This document shows positions 40,112 to 50,751 of a stretch of DNA of 64,000 nucleotides, piece after piece (the stretch's first letter is position 1; every line of letters begins with the position of its first letter). The notes under the pieces were generated by a model. It was not told the DNA's origin. It worked only from the letters and a program-made list of their open reading frames with translations, and made no database searches. Source of the DNA: Mycobacterium sp. 1100029.7 (GTDB taxonomy: Bacteria; Actinomycetota; Actinomycetes; Mycobacteriales; Mycobacteriaceae); contig NZ_LZSC01000046.1 of the NCBI RefSeq assembly GCF_001665235.1, positions 1 to 64,000 of the forward strand, given 5' to 3'. Position numbers and translations under genes: made by a program.

Positions 40112-41601
40112 CTGCGGCCGACGTCCAGGCTGTTGGCCGCGGTGATCGCCGCGCGCGCCCATTCGCGGTGGAAGACCGCCGGCGAAATACGGTCTCGGCG
40201 AATGACTTCGACGTCGATCGCCTTTCCCACGGTCATCGCATTCGGTACCCGGAACGAAAACGCCGGCTCGTCGACGGCAACGGCCAGGATGGCGTCGTTG
40301 TCGGTGAAGTTGCTGGCGCGCATGGTGTCCTCGGCCCATTGGAACGGCTTGCGACCGTCGAAACTCTTCACGTACACCACCCACAGCCGGGTCCCGCGGG
40401 TCCGGTAGAGCTTGGTCAGCGCCCGGTTCACGGCGTCGTATTCCAGCGGGCCGAGCACCCCGGCTTGGTCGGTGATCTGCCCGGCGAGTGTGAGGCCCGG
40501 CTTGGCCGGAGCCGGGGTGGGGGCGCCGGATAGCGCGGCGGCGCTGCTGTTGTCGGCCGGGTTCGAGTTCGGCTTGGTACCGAACACCCGGACGCCGATC
40601 AGCGCGGCGAGCCCGATCAGGGCCACGCCGACGACGGCCGCGACGGCGACCGCGGTGCGCCGGCTGGCCCGTGCCGGCGGGGACGACGCGGGCGCCGGGA
40701 TCACCTCGGTGGGAGTCGACACGGCCTGCGTCACGTCGGTTGCCCCGGCCGCGGTGGTGCCGAGCTGGCTACCCAGCGCGGTGGCGAACTCGGCACACGT
40801 GGCGAACCGCTCGGCGGGGTTCTTCGCCAGCGCCTTGGCCAGAGCGCCGTCCAGACCGGCTAATTCGGGCCGGCGTTCGCTGATTCGCGGTGGCGGCGCG
40901 GACAGGTGCTGCGTGATGACCACCGCCGGGTTGGATCCCTGGAAGGGCGCGGCCCCGGTCAACAGGTTGAACGCCGTGCACGCCAGCGCGTATTGGTCAG
41001 CGCGTCCGTCGAGATCCAGACCCTGCAGCTGTTCGGGCGCGCAGTAGGCCGTCGTGCCCATCATCATGTTGGTGGCCGTCAGGCCACTGATCTCGCCGAG
41101 TTCGCGGGCAATGCCGAAATCGGCCAGCAGTATCCGTCGCCGCGGCGCGGCCTCGCTGAGCAGGATGTTGGCGGGTTTGACGTCGCGATGCAACAAGCCA
41201 CGCGAGTGCGCGTAGTCCAGCGCGTCGGCCACCGCCGCGATGATCTGGACGACGTCGGCTTTGGGCATGCCCGAGCGATACTGGCGCAGCAGCTGCGCGG
41301 CGTCGGTGCCCTCGACATAGTCCATCGAAATCCACAGTTGCCCTTGGTATTCGCCGCGGTCGTGGATGCCCACGACGTGCTCGTTGTACAAGCTCGCGGC
41401 GAGGTCGGCCTCCCGGTTGAAGCGTTGCCGGAATTCGAGGTTTCCGGTCAGCTCGCCGGGCAGGATCTTCAGGGCGTCGCGGCGGGGCAGCCGAGGATGC
41501 TGCGCCAGGTACACCTCGCCCATTCCGCCGGCCCCCAGCCGCCGGACGACGGTGTATCCAGCGAACACCGCGCCTTCGGGTAACCCATCGCTTTGCGGCA
41601 T
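40108..41601 (-). CDS. Membrane Ser/Thr protein kinase with extracytoplasmic TPM domain
   Basis: The 497-residue protein starts with a Hanks-type kinase domain (15-275): P-loop GAGGMG (23-28), Lys45, HRDVKPAN with D140, DFG at 161-163 and APE at 188-190. A Pro/Ser-rich linker (280-315) leads to one transmembrane helix (317-339). The outside part (about 373-450, [20 protein letters not shown] through [18 protein letters not shown]) resembles the TPM domain of YgcG-like proteins. The usual mycobacterial ectodomains are PASTA, NHL or PknH types. TAGCAT (41608-41613) is six bases before the ATG, so it is probably leaderless. H37Rv has no gene here between hisI and chaA. Confidence 0.88.
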   Translation of the reverse strand: MPQSDGLPEGAVFAGYTVVRRLGAGGMGEVYLAQHPRLPRRDALKILPGELTGNLEFRQRFNREADLAASLYNEHVVGIHDRGEYQGQLWISMDYVEGTDAAQLLRQYRSGMPKADVVQIIAAVADALDYAHSRGLLHRDVKPANILLSEAAPRRRILLADFGIARELGEISGLTATNMMMGTTAYCAPEQLQGLDLDGRADQYALACTAFNLLTGAAPFQGSNPAVVITQHLSAPPPRISERRPELAGLDGALAKALAKNPAERFATCAEFATALGSQLGTTAAGATDVTQAVSTPTEVIPAPASSPPARASRRTAVAVAAVVGVALIGLAALIGVRVFGTKPNSNPADNSSAAALSGAPTPAPAKPGLTLAGQITDQAGVLGPLEYDAVNRALTKLYRTRGTRLWVVYVKSFDGRKPFQWAEDTMRASNFTDNDAILAVAVDEPAFSFRVPNAMTVGKAIDVEVIRRDRISPAVFHREWARAAITAANSLDVGRS

Positions 41602-41652
41602 GTGAGCATGCTAAGCGGCACGGGCTGACGATTTCGAAGAGAATGGCGGGCA

Positions 41653-42744
41653 ATGCGCGAATGGATTTCCTGGAACGTAGCGGTGCCCCTGGTCGCCCTC
41701 GTCACGCTGGCACTCACGTGGGGCACGGTGCCCGGGCCGACACTTGCCGTGCTCGAGGCGCTATTTCTGATCGGCGCCGTATTGGCGGCGGTGCATCACG
41801 CGGAGGTGGTTGCTCACCGCGTCGGTGAGCCGTTCGGGTCGCTGGTGCTCGCTACCGCGGTGACCGTGATCGAGCTGGCCCTGATCATCGCGCTGATGGC
41901 GTCCGGCGGTAACGAGGCAGAGACGCTGGCCCGGGATACCGCGTTCGCGGCGCTGATGATCACCACCAACGGCATTGCCGGCCTGTCGCTGCTGCTGGGC
42001 TCGCACCGCTACGGCGTGACGTTGTTCAACCCGCACGGCAGCGGCGCCGCGCTGGCGACGCTGACCACGCTGGCGACGCTGAGCCTGGCGCTGCCCACTT
42101 TCACGATCACCCGCGGCCGCCAGGAGTTCTCGCCGGGGCAGCTGGAGTTCGCCGCCGTGGCGTCGCTGCTGCTGTATCTGCTGTTCGTCTTCACCCAGAC
42201 GGTGCGGCACCGCGACTTTTTTCTGCCGATCGCCCAGCGCGGGCAGCAGAGCCTCTACGACGACGAAAGCCACGCGGAGCCGCCCAGCAACGCCGCCGCG
42301 CTGCGCAGCGCCGGGTTGCTGCTGGTGGCGCTCGTCGCGGTGGTGGGTTTGGCCGAACAGGAATCGCCGGCGGTCGAGAAGCTGGTGTCGGTGGCCGGTT
42401 TTCCGCACTCGTTCGTCGGCGTGGTGATCGCGGCCCTGGTGCTGTTGCCGGAGACCCTGGCGGCGGTGCGCGCCGCCCGGGCGGGCCGCATCCAGACCAG
42501 CCTCAACCTCGCGTACGGTTCGGCGATGGCCAGCATCGGCCTCACGATTCCCGGCATAGCGCTGGCGTCGATCTGGATCAAGGGCCCGCTGATCTTGGGC
42601 CTGGGACCCACTCAGCTGCTGCTGTTCGCGTTGACCGTGGTGATCAGCATGCTCACGGTGATACCCGGCCGGGCGACCCGGCTACAGGGTGAGGTGCATC
42701 TGGTGTTGCTGGCGGCATTCGTGTTCTTGGCGGTTATTCCGTAA
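41653..42744 (+). CDS. chaA: Calcium/cation-proton antiporter ChaA
   Basis: The 363-residue protein has about eleven transmembrane helices and the two alpha-repeat regions of the CaCA family: [22 protein letters not shown] with a membrane Glu, and [23 protein letters not shown] with the second Glu. It corresponds to Rv1607. Such proteins exchange Ca2+, Na+ or K+ for protons across the cytoplasmic membrane. It is divergent from the kinase and followed closely by the convergent bcpB. Confidence 0.9.
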   Translation: MREWISWNVAVPLVALVTLALTWGTVPGPTLAVLEALFLIGAVLAAVHHAEVVAHRVGEPFGSLVLATAVTVIELALIIALMASGGNEAETLARDTAFAALMITTNGIAGLSLLLGSHRYGVTLFNPHGSGAALATLTTLATLSLALPTFTITRGRQEFSPGQLEFAAVASLLLYLLFVFTQTVRHRDFFLPIAQRGQQSLYDDESHAEPPSNAAALRSAGLLLVALVAVVGLAEQESPAVEKLVSVAGFPHSFVGVVIAALVLLPETLAAVRAARAGRIQTSLNLAYGSAMASIGLTIPGIALASIWIKGPLILGLGPTQLLLFALTVVISMLTVIPGRATRLQGEVHLVLLAAFVFLAVIP

Positions 42745-42763
42745 CCGCAAGCGGCTCAACCGA

Positions 42764-43228
42764 TTACGCCGAGGAGCGAGCCCGCAGCGTCTGCAGCGCC
42801 TGGTCGGCGTGGGCATCCATGCTGAATTCGCTGGCGATGACGTTGAGGACCTTGAGGTCGGTGTCGATGACGAACGTGGTGCGCTTGACCGGCATCAACT
42901 TGCCGAGCAGGCCGCGCTTGACGCCGAACTGGGTGGCCACGGTGCCGTCGGAGTCGGACAGCAGCGGATAGTCGAACTTCTCCTTGTCGGCGAACTTCGC
43001 CTGCTTCTGCACGGCGTCGGTGCTGATGCCGACCCGGCTGGCGCCCACCGTGGCGAATTCGGCGCCCAGGTCGCGGAAGTGGCAGGCCTCCTTGGTGCAC
43101 CCCGGCGTCATCGCCGCGGGGTAGAAGAACAGGACCACGGGGCCGTCTGCCAGCAGGGCGCTGAGCTTGCGTGGCGTACCCGTCTGATCAGGAAGTTCGA
43201 AGTCGGCCACCGTGTCACCAGTTTTCAT
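42764..43228 (-). CDS. bcpB: Peroxiredoxin Q / bacterioferritin comigratory protein
   Basis: The 154-residue thiol peroxidase has the peroxidatic Cys in [14 protein letters not shown], with a second Cys five residues later as in the Bcp/PrxQ group. Upstream is [28 protein letters not shown]. It reduces peroxides using thioredoxin-type donors. ATG 43228 gives the exact length of Rv1608c, and a TAGCCT box (minus strand, 43236-43241) seven bases before it supports leaderless translation. Confidence 0.94.
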   Translation of the reverse strand: MKTGDTVADFELPDQTGTPRKLSALLADGPVVLFFYPAAMTPGCTKEACHFRDLGAEFATVGASRVGISTDAVQKQAKFADKEKFDYPLLSDSDGTVATQFGVKRGLLGKLMPVKRTTFVIDTDLKVLNVIASEFSMDAHADQALQTLRARSSA

Positions 43229-43279
43229 GGGCGTCAGGCTACGCCGAAACTGGACAGTCGCATCTGCGAGGATGGTTTG

Positions 43280-44809
43280 GTGCAACCTCACCTCGCCGAC
43301 ACGACCTCACGGGAGGAATTTCGGCTGCTCGCGGCCGGGCATCGCGTCGTTCCGGTGACCCGGAAGGTTTTGGCCGACAGCGAGACGCCGCTATCGGCGT
43401 ACCGCAAGCTCGCCGCGAATCGGCCCGGCACGTTCCTGCTGGAATCCGCCGAAAACGGCCGGTCCTGGTCGCGATGGTCGTTCATCGGGGCCGGGGCGCC
43501 GTCGGCGTTGACCGTGCGTGACGGCGAAGCCGTCTGGTTGGGGGCGGCCCCGCAGGATGCGCCCACCGGCGGTGACCCGCTGGACGCCTTGACGGCGACC
43601 CTGGAACTGCTGGCCACCGCCCAAGTGCCGGGGTTGCCCCCGCTGTCGGGTGGGCTGGTCGGCTTCTTCGCCTACGACATGGTGCGGCGCCTGGAGCGGC
43701 TGCCGGAACTGGCCGCCGACGACCTAGGACTGCCGGACATGCTGATGCTGCTGGCCACGGACGTGGCGGCCGTGGACCACCATGAGGGCACCATCACGCT
43801 GGTTGCCAACGCCGTGAACTGGAACGGCACCGACGATCGGGTGGACGAAGCCTACGACGACGCCGTCGCACGCCTGGACGTCATGACCGCGGCGCTGGGC
43901 CAGCCGCTGCCGTCCACCGTCGCGACCTTCAGCCGGCCCGAGCCCCAATTCCGGGCCCAGCGCACGGTCGAGGAGTACGGCAAGATCGTCGACTACCTCG
44001 TCGAGCAGATCGCGGCGGGGGAAGCCTTTCAGGTGGTGCCGTCGCAGCGCTTCGAGATGGACACCCCCGTCGACCCGATCGACGTGTACCGAATCCTGCG
44101 GGTGACCAACCCGAGCCCGTACATGTATTTGCTGCATGTGCCGAATAGTGCTGGCGCAACGGACTTTTCGATCGTCGGTTCCAGCCCGGAGGCGCTGGTC
44201 ACCGTGGCCGACGGTCGGGCGACGACGCATCCGATCGCCGGTACCCGGTGGCGCGGGCAGAACGAGGAAGAAGACCAGCTGCTGGAAAAGGAGCTGCTCT
44301 CCGACGACAAGGAACGCGCCGAACATCTGATGCTGGTCGATCTGGGCCGCAACGACCTCGGCCGCGTGTGCAAGCCCGGCACGGTTCGGGTCGAGGATTA
44401 CAGCCATATCGAGCGCTACAGCCACGTGATGCACCTGGTGTCGACGGTGACCGGCATGCTCGACGAGGGACGCACCGCGCTGGACGCGGTGACGGCCTGC
44501 TTCCCGGCCGGCACGTTATCCGGCGCACCCAAGGTGCGGGCCATGGAGCTGATCGAAGAGGTGGAGAAGACGCGCCGCGGAGTCTACGGCGGCGTGCTCG
44601 GCTACCTCGACTTCGCCGGCAACGCCGACTTCGCGATCGCCATTCGTACCGCGCTGATGCGCAACGGCACCGCCTACGTCCAGGCCGGTGGCGGGGTGGT
44701 GGCCGACTCCAACGGGCCCTACGAGTACACCGAGGCGTCGAACAAGGCGCGTGCGGTGCTCAATGCGATTGCGGCCGCTGAGACGCTGAACGCGCCCCGC
44801 AATGGCTGA
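43280..44809 (+). CDS. trpE: Anthranilate synthase component I
   Basis: TrpE makes anthranilate from chorismate, taking ammonia from a TrpG encoded elsewhere. The 509-residue protein has the feedback site [20 protein letters not shown] near the N-terminus and the chorismate site [49 protein letters not shown] and [10 protein letters not shown] near the C-terminus. I chose GTG 43280; TTG 43277 directly precedes it. It starts 51 bases from the divergent bcpB and heads the trp cluster. Confidence 0.95.
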   Translation: MQPHLADTTSREEFRLLAAGHRVVPVTRKVLADSETPLSAYRKLAANRPGTFLLESAENGRSWSRWSFIGAGAPSALTVRDGEAVWLGAAPQDAPTGGDPLDALTATLELLATAQVPGLPPLSGGLVGFFAYDMVRRLERLPELAADDLGLPDMLMLLATDVAAVDHHEGTITLVANAVNWNGTDDRVDEAYDDAVARLDVMTAALGQPLPSTVATFSRPEPQFRAQRTVEEYGKIVDYLVEQIAAGEAFQVVPSQRFEMDTPVDPIDVYRILRVTNPSPYMYLLHVPNSAGATDFSIVGSSPEALVTVADGRATTHPIAGTRWRGQNEEEDQLLEKELLSDDKERAEHLMLVDLGRNDLGRVCKPGTVRVEDYSHIERYSHVMHLVSTVTGMLDEGRTALDAVTACFPAGTLSGAPKVRAMELIEEVEKTRRGVYGGVLGYLDFAGNADFAIAIRTALMRNGTAYVQAGGGVVADSNGPYEYTEASNKARAVLNAIAAAETLNAPRNG

Positions 44810-45470
44810 TGCCCGGCCCGACCGGCGGGCCCGGTTGACGATCGGGATAGCCCAGGGCCTACTCGTCGTCGCCGCGGGCGTGCTGTGGGCGGCATCGCGA
44901 TTGCCGTGGGTCATCATCCGATCCTTCGACGGGCTGGGGCCGCCCAAGGAGGTGAGCCTTTCGGGTGCCGCCTGGTCAACGGCGCTGCTGCCGCTGGCGC
45001 TGCTGCTGCTGGCGACGGCGGTGGCCGCGTTGGCGGTGCGTGGTTGGGCGCTACGGGTATTGGCCGGGCTGCTGGCCGTGGTCAGCCTGGCGATCGGCTA
45101 TCTGGGCGTCAGTGTGTGGGTGCTTCCGGACGTGGCGGTACGGGGATCCGAACTGGCCCATCTCTCGCTGGTGACATTGGTCGGAAGCGAGCGGCGTTAC
45201 TGGGGAGCCGGTCTCGCGGTCGCGGCCGCGGTGTGCACGTTGATCGCCGCTGCTCTGCTGACGCGGTCGGCGATGTCGGCCGGCGCGGCGACGCAAAAGT
45301 ATGTGGCGCCGGCCACCCGTCGCTCAAACGCGAGACGGGAAGGCACCGACGGGGCGATGCTGGAGGAGCCGGGGGCCCCAGAGATGTCGGAGCGGATGAT
45401 CTGGGACGCACTCGATGAGGGGCACGACCCGACCGATCGGCCCCGCGAGTCTGACACCGAGGGTCGGTGA
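44802..45470 (+). CDS. Trp-operon-associated membrane protein (TIGR02234 family, Rv1610-like)
   Basis: The 222-residue protein has four predicted transmembrane helices (about 13-32, 55-75, 80-100 and 130-152) and a hydrophilic C-terminal tail. It matches the membrane family found almost always between trpE and trpC in actinobacteria. Function is unknown; linkage suggests a role in tryptophan synthesis or its precursor supply. It overlaps trpE by 8 bases. Confidence 0.88.
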   Translation: MADARPDRRARLTIGIAQGLLVVAAGVLWAASRLPWVIIRSFDGLGPPKEVSLSGAAWSTALLPLALLLLATAVAALAVRGWALRVLAGLLAVVSLAIGYLGVSVWVLPDVAVRGSELAHLSLVTLVGSERRYWGAGLAVAAAVCTLIAAALLTRSAMSAGAATQKYVAPATRRSNARREGTDGAMLEEPGAPEMSERMIWDALDEGHDPTDRPRESDTEGR

Positions 45471-45573
45471 TGGGCCGCAAGCCGACGGTCGCTACCCTTC
45501 ATTGACGTCGTCGAAATCGGTTCGGATCCGGTTAGGTGACGGTCTGTGTGGCTGTGGGAAGGAAACGACAGGT

Positions 45574-46392
45574 ATGAGTCCGGCGACTGTCCTTGACTCC
45601 ATCCTCGAGGGAGTCCGGGCCGATGTTGCCGCGCGTGAAGCGCTCATTCCGCTTCCCGAGATCAAAGCGGCCGCCGCGGCGGCGCCACCGCCACTGGACG
45701 TGATGGCCGCCTTGCGCGAGCCCGGCATCGGGGTCATCGCAGAGGTCAAGCGCGCCAGCCCGTCGGCGGGTTCGTTAGCGCCCATTGCCGATCCGGCCAA
45801 GCTGGCCCAGGCCTACGAAGACGGCGGCGCCCGAATCATCAGCGTCCTGACCGAGGAGCGCCGCTTCCACGGATCGCTCGACGACCTGGACGCCGTGCGG
45901 GCCGCGGTGTCGATTCCGGTGCTGCGCAAAGACTTTGTGGTGCAGCCCTATCAGATCCACGAAGCGCGTGCCCACGGTGCGGACATGCTGTTGCTCATCG
46001 TCGCCGCCTTGGAGCAGTCGGCGCTGGCGGCCATGCTCGACCGCACCGAATCTCTGGGCATGACAGCACTTGTCGAGGTGCACACCGAAAAAGAAGCCGA
46101 CCGGGCATTGAAGGCCGGGGCCAACGTGATCGGGGTCAACGCGCGTGATCTCACGACGCTGGACGTCGATCGGGATTGCTTCGCGCGCATCGCGCCCGGG
46201 CTGCCCAGTAACGTGATCCGGATCGCCGAGTCCGGGGTACGTGGAACCGGAGACCTGTTGGCCTACGCCGGTGCCGGAGCCGACGCCGTGCTCGTCGGTG
46301 AGGGTCTGGTCAAAAGCGGCGACCCGCGGGCCGCGGTTGCCGACCTGGTGACCGCCGGCACCCATCCGTCCTGTCCGAAGCCGGCTCGCTAG
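45574..46392 (+). CDS. trpC: Indole-3-glycerol phosphate synthase
   Basis: TrpC closes the indole ring of CdRP. The 272-residue barrel has [15 protein letters not shown] with the catalytic Lys, [23 protein letters not shown], and [11 protein letters not shown] and IAESGV. ATG 45574 gives the same length as Rv1611, with GGAAGGAAA upstream as ribosome site. The 103-base gap before it contains TTGACG (45502-45507), a possible -35, so an internal promoter may exist. Confidence 0.95.
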   Translation: MSPATVLDSILEGVRADVAAREALIPLPEIKAAAAAAPPPLDVMAALREPGIGVIAEVKRASPSAGSLAPIADPAKLAQAYEDGGARIISVLTEERRFHGSLDDLDAVRAAVSIPVLRKDFVVQPYQIHEARAHGADMLLLIVAALEQSALAAMLDRTESLGMTALVEVHTEKEADRALKAGANVIGVNARDLTTLDVDRDCFARIAPGLPSNVIRIAESGVRGTGDLLAYAGAGADAVLVGEGLVKSGDPRAAVADLVTAGTHPSCPKPAR

Positions 46393-46441
46393 TCGTTGAA
46401 ACGTTGAACCCCATGAGCCGCCTCCGCGTTGAGCATTGGTG

Positions 46442-47707
46442 ATGGTGGAAATAGCTCGCCCCGCGCTTCCGCTGACCAGCGAGGCCATCTCCGAACCCAC
46501 CCGACACGACCCAGACGCGGGCGGTCATTTCGGCGTGTACGGCGGCCGCTATGTCGCCGAGGCCTTGATGGCGGTGATCGAAGAAGTCACCGCGGCCTAC
46601 GAGAAGGAACGCGTCAACCCGGAGTTCCTGGATCTCGTCGACGACCTGCAGGCCAACTATGCGGGGCGACCGTCGCCGCTGTACGAGGCCACCCGACTGA
46701 GCGCGCACGCCGGGTCCGCACGCATCTTCCTCAAACGAGAAGACCTGAACCACACCGGTTCTCACAAAATCAACAATGTGCTCGGTCAGGCGTTGCTGGC
46801 CAAGAGAATGGGCAAGACCCGGGTGATCGCCGAAACCGGCGCCGGGCAGCACGGCGTGGCCACCGCGACGGCGTGCGCACTGCTCGGCCTGGAGTGCGTG
46901 ATCTACATGGGCGCCGTGGACACGGCGCGCCAGGCGCTCAACGTCGCGCGCATGCGGCTGCTGGGCGCCGAGGTGGTGTCGGTCGACACCGGTTCGCAAA
47001 CCCTCAAGGACGCGATCAACGAGGCATTCCGCGACTGGGTCACCAACGCCGACAAGACCTACTACTGCTTCGGCACCGCGGCCGGCCCGCATCCGTTCCC
47101 CACGATGGTGCGCGACTTCCAACGCATCATCGGCCTGGAGGCGCGCGCTCAGATTCAGGCTCAAGCGGGCCGGTTGCCCGACGCCGTCACCGCCTGTGTC
47201 GGCGGCGGATCCAATGCCATCGGAATCTTTCACGCGTTCATCGACGACCCCACGGTGCGCCTGGTCGGCTACGAGGCGGCCGGTGACGGCGTCGAGACCG
47301 GCAGGCATGCAGCGACATTCACCGGCGGATCGCCCGGAGCTTTTCAGGGATCGTTCTCCTATCTGCTACAGGACGAAGACGGCCAGACCACCGAATCCCA
47401 TTCCATTTCAGCAGGTTTGGATTATCCGGGGGTTGGGCCAGAGCACGCGTGGCTGCGCGAGACCGGGCGCGCGGAGTACCGGCCGATCACCGATTCCGAG
47501 GCGATGGACGCGTTCCGTCTGCTCTGCCGCACCGAAGGCATCATTCCGGCCATTGAGTCCGCGCACGCGGTGGCCGGCGCGCTGAAACTGGGCAACGAAT
47601 TGGGAAGCAGCGCAATCATCGTGGTGAACCTGTCCGGCCGCGGCGACAAAGACGTCGAGACAGCCGCGAAATGGTTCGGCCTGATGGACTCCCAGGACCG
47701 GCAATGA
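46442..47707 (+). CDS. trpB: Tryptophan synthase beta chain
   Basis: TrpB joins indole and serine using PLP. The 421-residue protein has the PLP lysine in [36 protein letters not shown], and the phosphate loop [12 protein letters not shown]. Four possible start codons follow each other in frame (TTG 46436, GTG 46439, ATG 46442, GTG 46445); I took the ATG. Its stop overlaps trpA as ATGA, consistent with assembly of the alpha-beta complex. Confidence 0.95.
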   Translation: MVEIARPALPLTSEAISEPTRHDPDAGGHFGVYGGRYVAEALMAVIEEVTAAYEKERVNPEFLDLVDDLQANYAGRPSPLYEATRLSAHAGSARIFLKREDLNHTGSHKINNVLGQALLAKRMGKTRVIAETGAGQHGVATATACALLGLECVIYMGAVDTARQALNVARMRLLGAEVVSVDTGSQTLKDAINEAFRDWVTNADKTYYCFGTAAGPHPFPTMVRDFQRIIGLEARAQIQAQAGRLPDAVTACVGGGSNAIGIFHAFIDDPTVRLVGYEAAGDGVETGRHAATFTGGSPGAFQGSFSYLLQDEDGQTTESHSISAGLDYPGVGPEHAWLRETGRAEYRPITDSEAMDAFRLLCRTEGIIPAIESAHAVAGALKLGNELGSSAIIVVNLSGRGDKDVETAAKWFGLMDSQDRQ

Positions 47708-48510
47708 CGGTCGAGCAAAGCCAGACCAGCAGGCTGGCACCGCTTTTCGACGCGTGCCGGTCCGAAAACCGGGCCGCGTTGATCGGCTATCTGCCGACCG
47801 GTTTTCCCGACGTCCGCACCTCGGTGGACGCGATGATCGCACTGGTCGAATCGGGTTGTGACCTCATCGAAGTCGGCGTGCCGTATTCCGATCCCGGCAT
47901 GGACGGCCCCACGATCGCCCGGGCCACCGAGGCGGCGCTGCGCGGCGGAGTGCGGGTCCGTGACACCTTGGCCGCGGTCGAGGCGATCAGCTTGGCAGGT
48001 GGCCGCGCGGTGGTCATGACGTACTGGAACCCGGTGCTGCGCTACGGGATTGACGCTTTCGCACGCGACTTGGCGGCGGCGGGCGGGCACGGGCTGATCA
48101 CGCCGGACCTCATTCCCGACGAGGCCGACGAGTGGATGGCCGCATCCGAGGAGCATCGGCTGGACCGCATTTTCCTGGTGGCGCCGTCGTCGACGCCGGA
48201 GCGATTGGTGACCACGGTCGGGGCCTCGCGCGGCTTCGTCTACGCCGCGTCGACGATGGGCGTGACCGGTGCGCGCGACGCGGTGTCGAACGCCGCGCCC
48301 GAGCTGGTGACCAGGGTCAAGGCGGTATCTGACATTCCGGTGGGCGTGGGGCTGGGCGTGCGGTCTCGTGCACAGGCCGCGCAGATCGGGGGCTACGCCG
48401 ACGGCGTCATCGTCGGGTCCGCGTTGGTGTCGGCCCTCGATGACGGCTTGCCCAGCTTGCGTGCCTTGTCCCAGGAATTGGCCGAAGGTGTGCGAGTGTC
48501 GACATCATGA
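47704..48510 (+). CDS. trpA: Tryptophan synthase alpha chain
   Basis: TrpA splits indole-3-glycerol phosphate and passes indole to TrpB. The 268-residue barrel has the catalytic Glu in [20 protein letters not shown], a catalytic-type Asp in the YSDP loop, and the phosphate sites GVTGARDAV and [15 protein letters not shown] 47704 overlaps trpB, and lgt starts within its stop (ATGA). Confidence 0.95.
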   Translation: MTVEQSQTSRLAPLFDACRSENRAALIGYLPTGFPDVRTSVDAMIALVESGCDLIEVGVPYSDPGMDGPTIARATEAALRGGVRVRDTLAAVEAISLAGGRAVVMTYWNPVLRYGIDAFARDLAAAGGHGLITPDLIPDEADEWMAASEEHRLDRIFLVAPSSTPERLVTTVGASRGFVYAASTMGVTGARDAVSNAAPELVTRVKAVSDIPVGVGLGVRSRAQAAQIGGYADGVIVGSALVSALDDGLPSLRALSQELAEGVRVSTS

Positions 48511-50054
48511 CGATGTTGCCCACCTATTTCCCTAGCCCATCGCAAGGTGTGTGGCACCTCGGACCACTGCCCATTCGCGCGTACGCGCTGTTCATCATCA
48601 CCGGAATTGTGGTCGCGCTGATTATCGGTGATCGGCGTTGGGCAGCGCGCGGTGGGCAACGCGGCGTCATTTATGACATCGCCTTGTGGGTGGTGCCGTT
48701 CGGTTTGATCGGCGGCAGGCTCTATCACCTGGCCACCGACTGGCGGACGTATTGGGGACCCGGCGGCGCCGGTGTCAGCGCGGCGGTGCGCATTTGGGAC
48801 GGCGGACTGGGCATCTGGGGTGCGGTCGCTCTCGGGTTGCTGGGGGCCTGGATCGGTTGTCGCCGTCACGGAATTCCGTTGCCCGCCTTTGTCGACGCGG
48901 TGGCCCCGGGCATCATCTTGGCGCAGGCTATCGGTCGGCTGGGCAATTACTTCAACCAAGAGCTGTACGGCCGTGAGACCACGCTGCCTTGGGGCCTGGA
49001 AATCTTTTATCGCCGCGATCCGTCGGGGTACATCGATCCGCATTCGCTCGACGGCGTCTCCACCGGGCAGCTCGCGGTCGTCGTGCAGCCGACGTTCTTG
49101 TACGAATTGATCTGGAACGTCCTGGTTTTCGCGATCCTGATCTACATCGATCGACGGTACGCGATGGGTCACGGCCGGCTGTTCGCGTCTTATGTCGCGC
49201 TCTACTGCGTCGGGCGTTTCTGGGTGGAGCTGATGCGTGACGACACCGCCACCCACATCGCCGGCATCCGGATCAACACGTTCACGTCGACGTTCGTGTT
49301 CATCGGCGCGGTGGTGTACATCATGCTGGCGCCAAAGGGACGCGAGGATCCCGAGAGTTTGCGCGGCAAGAGCGAGGATGCCGACGCGGAATCCCAGCCC
49401 GAGGTCGAGCCGGCCGACGAACCCGTCAGTGTGGCCGCAGGTTCCGCGGCGACTGCGACTGCGGTGGACGGGGCCGAGTCTGTGAAGCCGGAGGAGTCGG
49501 ACGAACCGGAGGAACCGGAGCAGTCCACCGAATCCGACGCCGTCGCGCCGGAAGCCGTCGCGCCGGAAGCCGAAGAGGCAGCGGTAGAAGAGGCCGAAGC
49601 GCCGGTTGCGGACGAGTCCGAGGCGGCGGTAGTAGAGCGCGTGGCCGTCGCTGAGCCGGAAGAGCCGGCCACCGAGGAGCCCGCAGAGCCCGAGGATGCC
49701 GCTCACGAGGCGGCCGTGGCAGAGGCTGAAGTGCCTGAAGCCGACGAGCCGGAAGCCGACGAGCCCGAAGCCGACGAGCCCGAAGCCGACGAGCCCGCGG
49801 TCGACGAGCCGGAAGCCGAAGAGGCGGCGGCAACGGAAAGCGAAGCGCCGGAAGCGGCCGAGCCCGAAGCCGACGAGCTGGAAGCCGACGAGGCCGAAGC
49901 CGACGAGCCGGACGCCGAACCGGAACCGGCGCCAGCCGTCGAGGAAGAAACCGAAGCACCCGCAAGCGAATCCACCGCGCCGGAGACGACGCCCGCAGGC
50001 GACGCCACAGAAACGCGTCGGCGCTGGCCGCTGCGGCGTCGAAATCGACGTTAG
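48507..50054 (+). CDS. lgt: Prolipoprotein diacylglyceryl transferase with long acidic tail
   Basis: Lgt transfers diacylglycerol to the lipobox Cys of prolipoproteins. The membrane core (about 1-285) has seven transmembrane helices and the signature GRLGNYFNQELYGRETTLPWG. The remaining 230 residues are a cytoplasmic tail almost wholly of Glu, Ala, Asp, Pro and Val, including four tandem EADEP units, ending WPLRRRNRR. Mycobacterial Lgt proteins have such tails, but this one is longer than that of Rv1614 (468 residues in total there versus 515 here). It is coupled to trpA by ATGA. Confidence 0.94.
   Translation: MTMLPTYFPSPSQGVWHLGPLPIRAYALFIITGIVVALIIGDRRWAARGGQRGVIYDIALWVVPFGLIGGRLYHLATDWRTYWGPGGAGVSAAVRIWDGGLGIWGAVALGLLGAWIGCRRHGIPLPAFVDAVAPGIILAQAIGRLGNYFNQELYGRETTLPWGLEIFYRRDPSGYIDPHSLDGVSTGQLAVVVQPTFLYELIWNVLVFAILIYIDRRYAMGHGRLFASYVALYCVGRFWVELMRDDTATHIAGIRINTFTSTFVFIGAVVYIMLAPKGREDPESLRGKSEDADAESQPEVEPADEPVSVAAGSAATATAVDGAESVKPEESDEPEEPEQSTESDAVAPEAVAPEAEEAAVEEAEAPVADESEAAVVERVAVAEPEEPATEEPAEPEDAAHEAAVAEAEVPEADEPEADEPEADEPEADEPAVDEPEAEEAAATESEAPEAAEPEADELEADEAEADEPDAEPEPAPAVEEETEAPASESTAPETTPAGDATETRRRWPLRRRNRR
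49737..49796 (+). repeat. Four tandem 15-base repeats in the lgt tail
   Basis: GAAGCCGACGAGCC(G/C) is repeated four times without gaps and encodes EADEP each time. Similar degenerate copies extend on both sides (49685-49930). The array can change length by slippage without a frameshift because the unit is five codons. Confidence 0.9.
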
Positions 50055-50110
50055 GGCTGCTCCCAGCGGGCTACTGAGTTCTGGGGTACGCCCCGCGTAT
50101 CTGGCATGCT

Positions 50111-50212
50111 GTGACCGTGACCGATCCGTCGTGGAGCGACGCCCCAGACTCGGGTGCTCAGTCTGATCCGTGGGCGGCCTATGGCCGGCACCCGCTGCGC
50201 GATGGCATCTGA
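50111..50212 (+). CDS. Short ORF (33 codons), possible Rv1615 relic or coupled leader
   Basis: GTG 50111 opens MTVTDPSWSDAPDSGAQSDP and continues WAAYGRHPLRDGI before TGA. The SDPWAAYGRHPL segment looks like the Pro/Tyr-rich N-terminus of mycobacterial membrane proteins of the TM2 type. H37Rv has a membrane gene, Rv1615, in this interval, which is otherwise missing here. The ORF overlaps the ATG of the next gene by 11 bases, so it may be a truncated remnant or may simply couple translation. Confidence 0.4.
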   Translation: MTVTDPSWSDAPDSGAQSDPWAAYGRHPLRDGI

Positions 50213-50645
50213 TTCCGCTTTCCACGCGCCGGGGGACCACTGTCCGCACGGCGGGTACGGTCGTCGCCGCAGCATCGCGGCCGGCACGGCAGCGCTGCTG
50301 GGCGCGGCGCTGAGCTACGTCGGGCTCGTCGACCCGCACAACGCGGATTCGGCCTATCCGCACTGCCCGTTCAAGTTGCTCACCGGCTGGGACTGCCCCT
50401 TCTGCGGCGGCCTGCGGATGACCCACGATCTGCTGCACGGTCAGCTGGCTGCCAGCATCAACGACAACATTTTCGTGCTGGCGGGCCTCCCGCTGCTAAC
50501 GGTATGGCTGCTGGTCCGGTGGCGGCGGGGCCGACGCTCGGTTCCGATAGCCGCGGTGATCACCGTCACGATCGCGACGATCGCGTGGACCGTGCTGCGC
50601 AATCTGCCCGGCTTTCCGCTGGTTCCGACGATGCTCAGCGGGTAG
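50202..50645 (+). CDS. DUF2752 membrane protein, Rv1616-like
   Basis: From ATG 50202 the protein has 147 residues. The family motif is CPFKLLTGWDCPFCGGLRMTHDLLHG, with three cysteines and a His-Asp pair, followed by two transmembrane helices; another helix precedes it. The function of DUF2752 proteins is unknown. The upstream frame stays open to 50154, so a longer form is possible. It lies between lgt and pykA as Rv1616 does. Confidence 0.8.
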   Translation: MASDSAFHAPGDHCPHGGYGRRRSIAAGTAALLGAALSYVGLVDPHNADSAYPHCPFKLLTGWDCPFCGGLRMTHDLLHGQLAASINDNIFVLAGLPLLTVWLLVRWRRGRRSVPIAAVITVTIATIAWTVLRNLPGFPLVPTMLSG

Positions 50646-50738
50646 TTCGCCGGCACGGCGGGTGACAACCCGGCGGTGATTTCCCGACGGCTCAACGCGT
50701 GGCCACCTTAGGGTCACCCCGATAACTGGCGGCACGAC

Positions 50739-50744
50739 TAAGCT
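50739..50744 (+). promoter_or_regulatory. -10 box of pykA
   Basis: TAAGCT lies seven bases before GTG 50752, so transcription would begin at the start codon. A clear -35 is not visible, as is common in mycobacteria. Confidence 0.5.
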
Positions 50745-50751
50745 GATCGGC

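Noticed and set aside
48393..50438. 681-residue minus-strand frame antisense to lgt, with Gly/Phe/Arg repeats
   Set aside because: It mirrors the acidic repeat tail of lgt; its repeats are the reverse complement of EADEP codons and no start or family is visible.
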